Source: Wolfiporia cocos (lineage: Eukaryota > Basidiomycota > Agaricomycetes > Polyporales > Phaeolaceae). Taken from it: 64,000 nucleotides of DNA. Location of the stretch: NCBI GenBank assembly GCA_029448655.1, contig JACCLO010000007.1:2542001-2606000 (forward strand), written 5' to 3'. Below are positions 57,295-64,000 of the stretch, piece after piece (position 1 is the stretch's first letter; every line of letters begins with the position of its first letter). The notes beneath the pieces are model-generated. The model was not told the origin of the DNA and did no database searches. It saw only the letters and a list, made by a program, of their open reading frames with translations. Made by a program: the position numbers and the translations under genes.

Positions 57295-59998
57295 ATGTCT
57301 ACCACTCTAAAATGCTGGGCTTGCGGACGCCACGATTTTTCCAGCGAAAATGGTCTCCGCACGCATATGGGACACTGCAAGCAGCGGAAGCCAAAATTTG
57401 CGGAAATGATGAAAAAAAGAAAGGAACACGACGAAGAGGTCGTTCGCGCAGCGAAACTAGTGAGGGTTGAGGTTGACCAGGAAGTTTTTGAGGAGGCAGA
57501 AATCAGAGAAAACTTGGATGTGGTACGTATACGCTCTTAAAATTCTTCGGTAATTATTGAGTCTCTACGCAGACTGGGGAAGCCATGCCGGAATTTGTGC
57601 AGGGTTCATCATCGGCACCAAAACCACCCATTGCTGTGGATCGTGTATACTCTGTCAGTCGTACAGGGCGCAAGCGTCGCAGACCAGCACGTCTATTGGA
57701 CTGTATACCAACTACCGATGAAGCTTTTGCCCTTCAAATGCCTGGGTCAGACGTCCTGCCGTGCCTGCCGTCCAATCCGCCCTTGCCTCACTCTATCTCA
57801 CATGCAGTCGACGCAACACCTGTCGGCGATATGTCTGTTCCCATACAAAATCCCCCATCTCCTGCCTCGCAAATTCTTCCTGCCTCACCATCGTTTCACG
57901 ACACAAAACCGGACAGCTTTGGTATGTTTCGTCGATATTCCGTCGAACCCAAATCTATCCCACCCGACGCGAATTGTCTTAGTGATCTATGCGACACGCC
58001 TACGCTACAGTCCAATCCCATACACGATAACTCCTCTCGACCCTCGCACTCCGCGCACGCTGTTTCCTATGATAACCCCTACTGGCCATTTCCTAATAGC
58101 TCCATATACCGGTTCATGAACTGGGAGCAGAACGAGGCGAATCGGGCGGGTCACGGTAAATCACAGTCACTCCTCGACGACGTCCTTTTTGCGCCAGACT
58201 TCAATCTGTCCGATCTTGAAGGCTTGAATGTCACACGCGAATGGGCACGCACGGATGCTGCTGCTGATGAGCAGATCGATCATTTTCCTGCCGCGGAGGG
58301 ATGGACGAACGATACGGTCACTATCCCGCTGCCAAAGGAGGGCGTGAAGTGGGCTAAGGAAAATGATGCACCTGTCCTCGAAGTTCCTAACGTTTGGCAC
58401 CGCAACTTACTGCAAATAATTAAGTCAGTTTGTCGCAGTGAAGAGGCCGTGTATCACCATTGGGTCCCATTCAAGCAATATTGGGGACGCCCTGAGGTCG
58501 ACGATGATAACGCCTCCGAGGAGGAATCCCCTGAGAAAACGGAAGATATTAGAATTTATTCGGAGTTGTACAACTCGGACGCACTGCTCGATGAGTATGA
58601 AAAACTACGCACTCAGCCCCGCGATCCCGACGACCCGCCTGACACTGAGGTGTCAATTGTGCCTATAATGTTATGGTCGGACTCCACGCACCTTACGAAC
58701 TTCGGCAACGCTTCTCTGTGGCCAATTTACATGTACTTCGGTTCCATGTCAAAGTACACGTGCGGTAAGCCCACCGCTTCTGCGTCTCATCACCTTGCGT
58801 ACATGCCTTCGGTGAGTCTAATTTAACACATATTTGATTCTTGGCTGATGATAAAGTCCAGCTCCCAGATTTTATACAAGATGTATATAAAGAGCTTTTT
58901 GGCTGTGCAGCCACGAGCGATGTTCTGTGCTTCTGCAAGCGCGAGCTTACAGAAGCGATTTGGAAACTTTTGCTCGATCCTGAATTCATGCACGCCTATG
59001 AGCATGGAATCCTTGAGCATTGCGGCGATGGCATACTTCGGCGACTGTTCCCCAGATTTTTTACATACTCTGCAGACTATCCAGAAAAGTGAGTACGTGT
59101 ATGCATGATAATTCTTTGGTTGATGGTTTTTTTAGAATACTCTTAGCTTGCATTCGCTATCTTGCACAATGCCCCTGTCCTCGCTGTTTAATCCGAAAAT
59201 CTGACATCTCTGAGATGGGAACCCCGACTGACTCTAGGCGACGTGAAAATGTCCGGGTCGACTCTCCCGCTATCCAAGACATAATCCGGCGTGCGCACGG
59301 TCTGATTTTCAAGAAAGGGACTTCACTCAATAGCAAGCGCCTGGCAAATATTCTCGATACAAAATCTCTGGTAACAACTAGGGTAAGTGCCTTCCTTAGG
59401 AATGATTTATTTTTTCACTCACGAAGATTAGAGTGCATTTTCCACGAAGCTTTCAAAATTCGGCTTCAACCATTACTCGATGTTCGTGCCCGATTTAATG
59501 CATGAGTTCGAGCTTGGTGTGTGGAAGGCAATATTAACCCACCTCATGCGGATCCTGTACGCGGAGGGAAACGATAGCATCCAAACATTCAATCAACAGT
59601 AAGCCTATATCTATTATTTGAAGTGATTTTTCACTGAATAGAACAGTTTCCGACGAGTACCTACGTTTGGGCGTGACACCATAAGGCGTTTCAGCAGTAA
59701 CGTCTCGGCCATGAAGCAGTTGGCGGCCCGTGATTTTGAAGACATATTGCAGGTATGTTCTTGCTTAAATTGACATATGTTCTGTCCATTCGCTGATCAA
59801 TGTCGCTAGTGTATTACGCCAGTAATTGACTTGCTGCTGCCACAAGAACATAATGAGGTCGTACTCGATATGCTTTGGAACCTCTGTTCGTGGCACGCCT
59901 TGGCGAAGCTACGACTGCACACGGAGGAGACGCTGGTAATTTTCACGCAAGCTACTGAAGCACTCGGCGACTCCATCAGAGTCTTCGTTGCGACCACT
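57295..59998 (+). pseudogene. Plavaka/KDZ-type transposase, open for 801 codons then cut by a retrotransposon
   Basis: Exons 57295-57522, 57573-58811, 58862-59088, 59136-59382, 59432-59598, 59647-59752 and 59810-59998 join in phase without a stop. The N-terminus has a C-X2-C-X13-H-X3-C zinc finger (Cys7, Cys10, His24, Cys28). A Pro/Ser-rich region follows. Conserved family blocks are IVPIMLWSDSTHL, HHLAYMPS, FTYSADYPEKILLACIRYL, CPCPRC, FVPDLMHEFELGVWK (Asp668, His671, Glu672) and TFGRDTIRRFSSNVSAMKQL. These identify the Plavaka lineage of the Kyakuja-Dileera-Zisupton superfamily. Reading ends at 59998, where the family B LTR starts after GCGACCACT. The C-terminal part, comparable to the remnant at 27898-28845, must lie beyond the retrotransposon, outside the window. 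Before that insertion the gene was probably functional. Confidence 0.88.
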
Positions 59999-60697
59999 TG
60001 TCACAGATTTGGGACATGCCACTATTTTTCCCGTATTTTTACCTATTTATCTGGTATTTCTACGACCTTGTAGACATTTACGCTGCCAAGCGCTCGTCTA
60101 CACGTACACGCAAACAAACAACACGTACACAACGCGGTATACGTCCACCTGTCATAACAACACGTACATAACACGTTTGTACGCGTCAATGACTCAGCGG
60201 ACTAACCTTCGGTGTCACGCGCTTTACTCATATCCCGGTACCGGGCTATGTCAGTACGATTGGATAAGCGGCCCGCTCGTTATCACATGCCAATGCCCTT
60301 ATGATTACTCATATTCCGATACCGGAATATAAGAATCACATGCATGGCTTACTAACGTAGCTACAGCCACTTTCACAACATGGACCTACGGTCCAAACAA
60401 ACGATCTTACTGGTGCGGCCATTACCGGCGCACATGGTCTATTGTAGTTTACGACTTAACCATATTAGTTATGTCTGCGCACAGACCACCTTCCTGTTTG
60501 GTTCCCTTACCGGTAACCAAACAAAGCATGTATATAAGTAGGGCTATCACTGCGGATAAGCCTTAGATTTGTTCTCTGCATTCGCACAGTTACATACCAT
60601 CTCTGCTTGCGCCCACTAGCCTCCTCACCAACCTTCTGCAACATCTTCAAGTCGCCTATAAGGTTATAGTGTGAGTCCCACAGTCTAGTCTGTGTCA
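59999..60697 (+). repeat. 5' LTR of the family B element, 699 bp
   Basis: Starts TGTCACAGATTTGGGACAT and ends TAGTCTGTGTCA. A CATGTATATAAGTAGGG TATA-like box lies near 60528. It matches 22602-23229 with gaps. Confidence 0.9.
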
Positions 60698-61718
60698 TAA
60701 GAACAAATCTGCCCCCTACCCCCGCCCTTGCGCTTGCGCTTGGGTCTGGGTTTCTATCCTACAGGGGCTATTACTTGTTGCTGCGCACATCCCTTTCTGC
60801 CTGACAAGGCGATTGGGGTGATAGTTGAGATCTGGGGGATACATCGCCATTCTCGGCAGAGGATTGGCAACCAGGGAAGCCACACCGCCTTTTTAGGCAG
60901 GAGGCCTACCTAACCCGGACTCCAGGGTCAAGGAGACATGGTCCTCGCTGACAAGCTTGGACCATGCGCGGTTAAGACCCGCCTGTGGAGAAAAGGGGAC
61001 GGTCTGCCTGTGTGCGCCCAACCCCCTGTCATGGCAAGCGTTGTTCAGCGCCCCATCACTATCCACAGGGTCATCATTATGATGGCATGGGAATTTTCCA
61101 AAGCCGCCTCCCAGGCGTAAGGGACCTGCTTTGAACCCGTTATGGGAAAAGCAGTGAGGGGGGTGACGTAAAAAATCACCCTGCCATAGGTCACTCGCGG
61201 TAGCCAATAGCATAAGTCCTCCGGGCAGCTCGGCGTGCGAGCATGGGTCAAACGGATTTGGGGCCCCATTGGAAGAGAAGCGCGTGGCCCACTCCTTCGG
61301 GATGTGGAGCGCTGCTGTCTCGCGATCTTAGATCGACAGTGGTTTTTTAGCCCTGATGTGACACCCATGTGGCTACAGACGGCAACCTCATTGTTGAAGC
61401 ATGGACAGGCTAAGGGATGTAAAATCCCAGCCACTTTCCGGCATCGTCCCTCCGGGGCGGTGTCGTGTATCCGATTCCCAATCATCTGACCCAGGAACCG
61501 GCCTGGCAGTCAGCAACTCTACCCCTGGAGTCGGCGCCTCTGACCGTTAGGGTCATGCGAATATCCGCGCCGTCTCGGCACAGGGTTTGCGCGCAACATA
61601 AGAGTAATTATGCCCCGTAGTACACCTTCTTTGCTCCTGAAAAGGAGTCCACTACCCTACCTTACATAATCCCTTTCATTCCTGTTCTTGGACGTATCAC
61701 TGGGAAACTTCGTTTCTC
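60698..61718 (+). other. Untranslated leader of the family B element
   Basis: About 1 kb between LTR and first ORF, unusually long for a gypsy element. It is colinear with the decayed copy (23230-25264 after removing nested LTRs), for example GGTAGCCAATAGCATAAGTCC at 61200 and its match at 24835. No open frame of note. A primer-binding site is not obvious; the first bases after the LTR are TAAGAACAAATCTGC. Confidence 0.6.
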
Positions 61719-62642
61719 ATGAAAGCTGCACTTTCTAGAATCATGCCCCGCGTTACCCGTCGCACACGTGGCTCCTCCACTGCCCCTTACGTCAAACCAG
61801 CGAAGCGGTCCCTTCTCAGCCGCATCGACACCGCCGACATTCCTCGGGCAGAGGACGTCACGTACACTCTTCCTGTAAAGGAAGACTACACCGGGAAGCT
61901 CCATCTTTGGGAGATTCCCGTCCACATGCCAAAGCACATCGCTGAGGCTGGGAAACCCGCTCCTCGACCTCCCAAGCCAGTTCCACTCGCCAAGCGAATC
62001 TGGACAGAGGAAGAGAAGCTAGCCGCTTCCATTACCGCCATGGAGAACCTAATCGAACTCCGCGAACTCAACAAGCTCAAGCTCGCCCGCGATAAGCTGA
62101 ATAAGCGAATCGCCGCCAAACAAGCCGCCAAGGAAGCCAAGCAAGCAGCTTCTTCACTGGCCCTCCGTCTCTCCAGCCCGGCGGCCGGACCTTCCGTTCC
62201 GGCCAACCACAAGATTCTCGACCCTTCCCTCGTCTTCGGAAAGAAGAAGCCTCTCCAAGCATGCGATCAAGTTATTCCCATGCTAGAAGGCACTCTCACT
62301 CGTCTCACTCCTCTCGCCAACCACCCCCCTAATTACCCAGGCTTCCATATGGAAAACGACATGCGTTTCCACACTATGGTAGTAGAATTAGAGGACTTGG
62401 TGGATAACGTGAGGGATAGAGCGAGACGGGGGAGGGTCACCAATAGAGACTGGAGAATTATGAAAAAGTATTGCAAACAGCTCGGCAATATTTCCTTTTT
62501 GGATTGGCGTACGGACTTAGCTCGTATCGTAGCAGAATGCGTAGCGCTACAAATTACTTTTGCCTTCGGTGTAACACCACCTGACAAGGTGGCAGGGCCC
62601 TCAACTACTTCGGTAGAAGAGGATATACTCGCGATTGTATAG
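61719..62642 (+). CDS. Extra ORF upstream of Gag, basic coiled-coil protein (307 aa)
   Basis: Opens MKAALSRIMPRVTRRTRGSS. A second in-frame ATG at 61743 would give 299 aa. The N-terminus is very basic. A Pro-rich segment follows, then a predicted coiled coil at about 105-150 (ITAMENLIELRELNKLKLAR onward), and an acidic tail ending DILAIV. Gag starts 143 nt downstream in a different frame. The same ORF, decayed, is at 25264-26660, so it is a fixed component of the family. I recognise no domain. RNA binding or packaging is a guess from charge and coiled coil only. Confidence 0.75.
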   Translation: MKAALSRIMPRVTRRTRGSSTAPYVKPAKRSLLSRIDTADIPRAEDVTYTLPVKEDYTGKLHLWEIPVHMPKHIAEAGKPAPRPPKPVPLAKRIWTEEEKLAASITAMENLIELRELNKLKLARDKLNKRIAAKQAAKEAKQAASSLALRLSSPAAGPSVPANHKILDPSLVFGKKKPLQACDQVIPMLEGTLTRLTPLANHPPNYPGFHMENDMRFHTMVVELEDLVDNVRDRARRGRVTNRDWRIMKKYCKQLGNISFLDWRTDLARIVAECVALQITFAFGVTPPDKVAGPSTTSVEEDILAIV

Positions 62643-62785
62643 TAGAAATACTATCATCTTTTAACTCTGAAATAGAGTGCGAGTGTGATCTATAACGAAA
62701 GTCGCAGCTTTCAAAACCAATCCCTTCTTAAGAATCTAAGACAATGAGTAACCGGAAACTAACATTCGTCACAAACAGATTCACA

Positions 62786-64000
62786 ATGTCCTCCACCTCC
62801 TCCGTCAGCACCCCCCTTGCTCCCCGCAAGATGCGCCTCCGCTCAGAAGGTCCGGTGACCCCGGTAGCTGGTCCCTCGGGAACCCAGCAACTGGTGACGC
62901 TGGAGCACCTAAGCGAGGGAGAGGAAGAAGAAGAAGAGGAAGGAGAAGAGGAAATGCCGGAGTTCGCTCCCCCGCAAAGGGAATCTCCGACCAACCCCAT
63001 GGGTACACGCCCAGGCTCCCCCATTGCCGGATACCCACCGGCTCGTCGAACTCGCCCTATCGGGCCCGCCACCACCCTGGAAATGGAATTTTCGGGTCCG
63101 ACACGACAGACCAATGTCGCTGTCGAGAACAACCTTAAGGCGTACCTTCCTGAGGAGGAACACCACAAGGTGGATGGGTCCATACATGGGCCAATCATCG
63201 ATGCCGCCGTACAACGAAGTGCGGCCATAAGCCATGACACCACCGACACCCTAGGTCGAATGGTGCACGCCCGCCTGGAGCGTATCCATGAACGAATCGA
63301 TTCCCTGGCTGGGCAATCCAGGGCAATCGAACAGAAGGCCCAAGACGAACTACACGAAGCGGTCAATTCGGTCCGGAATGAGGTATTGTCCACCATGGTG
63401 GACCTCGGCAAGGAACTCCGACAGGAGTACACCGCCAAGCTCTCCGAAATGGAGAAGCAGCTCCGAAAGGACTACCGGTCCCGGCTGGACGACCTCGAGG
63501 ATGCGTTCGCAGAGCGCATGGAGAAGGTTGACGAGGAACTTCGGAGAATTCGCAAGAATCCCTCCGTTCCCAACCCTCCCGGCATCCGCACGCCCCCGGA
63601 AGACCCAGCACCGGCCCCCGGTCATGCTCAAGCCAGAGCAGCCGAGGCCGCTGCCGCCGCTCAAGCTGCAGCTGCCGCTGCAGCAGCCGTCGCCCCGCAG
63701 ATTCCAGGTCTGCCTCAAAACCTGAAAATTCCCCCTCCCCCCGAATTCTCTGGGTCATCTGGAAAGGTGACTGCACAGGAATGGGTGGAGAAGATGGGCC
63801 TGTACTTCGGTACGCTCAGGGTCTACGACGACCATGACCGTATCACCACGGCCCTCTTCCGCGTCACAGGGGACGCATACAAGTTTTTCTCGCCTCTCAT
63901 CAAGAAGGCAGGAAATGGTGAACCTCTCGGCACCTGGGAGGACTTCACCAAATCCGTAATGGTGCAATATGGGAAAATGACGGATAAGGAGATAGCCAAA
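62786..64000 (+). CDS. gag: Gag of the family B retrotransposon, partial (405 codons, runs off window)
   Basis: Open from MSSTSSVSTPLAPRKMRLRS to the window edge. A Glu-rich run (about 55-65), a long heptad-like region (about 150-270; RKDYRSRLDDLEDAFAER and RMEKVDEELRRIRKNP) and an Ala/Gln linker precede the conserved capsid-like start FSGSSGKVTAQEWVEKMGLY and DRITTALFRVTGDAYKFFSP. These blocks match fungal Ty3/gypsy Gag (retrotransposon gag family). The start follows ATTCACAATGTC. The Gag C-terminus and Pol lie outside the window. Confidence 0.85.
   Translation, partial: MSSTSSVSTPLAPRKMRLRSEGPVTPVAGPSGTQQLVTLEHLSEGEEEEEEEGEEEMPEFAPPQRESPTNPMGTRPGSPIAGYPPARRTRPIGPATTLEMEFSGPTRQTNVAVENNLKAYLPEEEHHKVDGSIHGPIIDAAVQRSAAISHDTTDTLGRMVHARLERIHERIDSLAGQSRAIEQKAQDELHEAVNSVRNEVLSTMVDLGKELRQEYTAKLSEMEKQLRKDYRSRLDDLEDAFAERMEKVDEELRRIRKNPSVPNPPGIRTPPEDPAPAPGHAQARAAEAAAAAQAAAAAAAAVAPQIPGLPQNLKIPPPPEFSGSSGKVTAQEWVEKMGLYFGTLRVYDDHDRITTALFRVTGDAYKFFSPLIKKAGNGEPLGTWEDFTKSVMVQYGKMTDKEIAK

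Larger units (their letters stand above)
59999..64000 (+). mobile_element. Family B Ty3/gypsy-type retrotransposon, 5' part
   Basis: Contains a 699-bp 5' LTR, a ~1-kb leader, an extra ORF and the start of Gag, all open. The element continues past the window, so Pol, the 3' LTR and the TSD (left flank CCACT, 59994-59998) cannot be checked. It is far better preserved than its relative at 22602-27790. Confidence 0.9.

Noticed and set aside
62728..63438. Long minus-strand frame opposite Gag
   Set aside because: It is antisense to the fully open, homologous Gag frame starting at 62786, and its Ser/Arg-rich composition reflects Gag codon use.

Overview
This window looks like accessory, transposon-rich DNA from an Agaricomycete (Basidiomycota). 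The evidence is 47-62 nt GT-AG introns in every gene that can be modelled, a Plavaka/KDZ-type transposase, DUF6698-like and DUF6534-like genes, and Ty3/gypsy chromoviral retrotransposons. Species cannot be named from the sequence alone.

Layout. 1-8.7 kb: solo LTRs and a hAT-type element (4288-8646) that has taken at least five nested insertions, each with recognisable target-site duplications (TSDs). 8.7-13.6 kb: single-copy-looking DNA with one recognisable gene, a DUF6534-like membrane protein gene (11821-13578) that may be broken. 14.6-22.6 kb: nested solo LTRs of several families sharing TGTCACA...TGTGTCA-type ends. 22.6-27.8 kb: a decayed gypsy element (called family B here) carrying three younger solo LTRs. 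27.9-28.8 kb: the 3' end of a dead Plavaka transposase. 29.2-36.9 kb: a complete, recently inserted Ty3/gypsy element on the minus strand (two 384-bp LTRs, TSD AATCA). It encodes Gag, a dUTPase with all five motifs, protease, RT, RNase H, integrase and a chromodomain-like tail, but is inactivated by eight CGA-to-TGA stops and two frameshifts. 37.05-37.7 kb: an inverted-repeat element.

38.5-46.8 kb: an apparently intact 23-exon polyketide synthase gene (2375 aa; KS-AT-DH-linker-KR-ACP-thioester reductase) with a TATA box 75 bp upstream. It is the only clearly functional large host gene. No tailoring enzymes are visible beside it.

46.9-60 kb: a hAT MITE, a 30/31-bp minisatellite, a DUF6698-like gene with an early stop, an array of ~110-150 bp repeats, a foldback element, an orphan three-exon gene (228 aa), a 1089-bp solo LTR, repeats carrying glycyl-tRNA synthetase motif-3 fragments, and a Plavaka-like transposase gene open through seven exons until a family B retrotransposon cuts it at 59998. 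60-64 kb: the 5' LTR, leader, an extra coiled-coil ORF and the start of Gag of that intact-looking family B element, which runs off the window.

The history is one PKS gene surviving among waves of LTR, hAT, MULE-like and KDZ insertions. Most LTR copies have been reduced to solo LTRs, and coding copies carry a CpG-decay signature consistent with cytosine methylation. LTR family letters A-J are my own labels.
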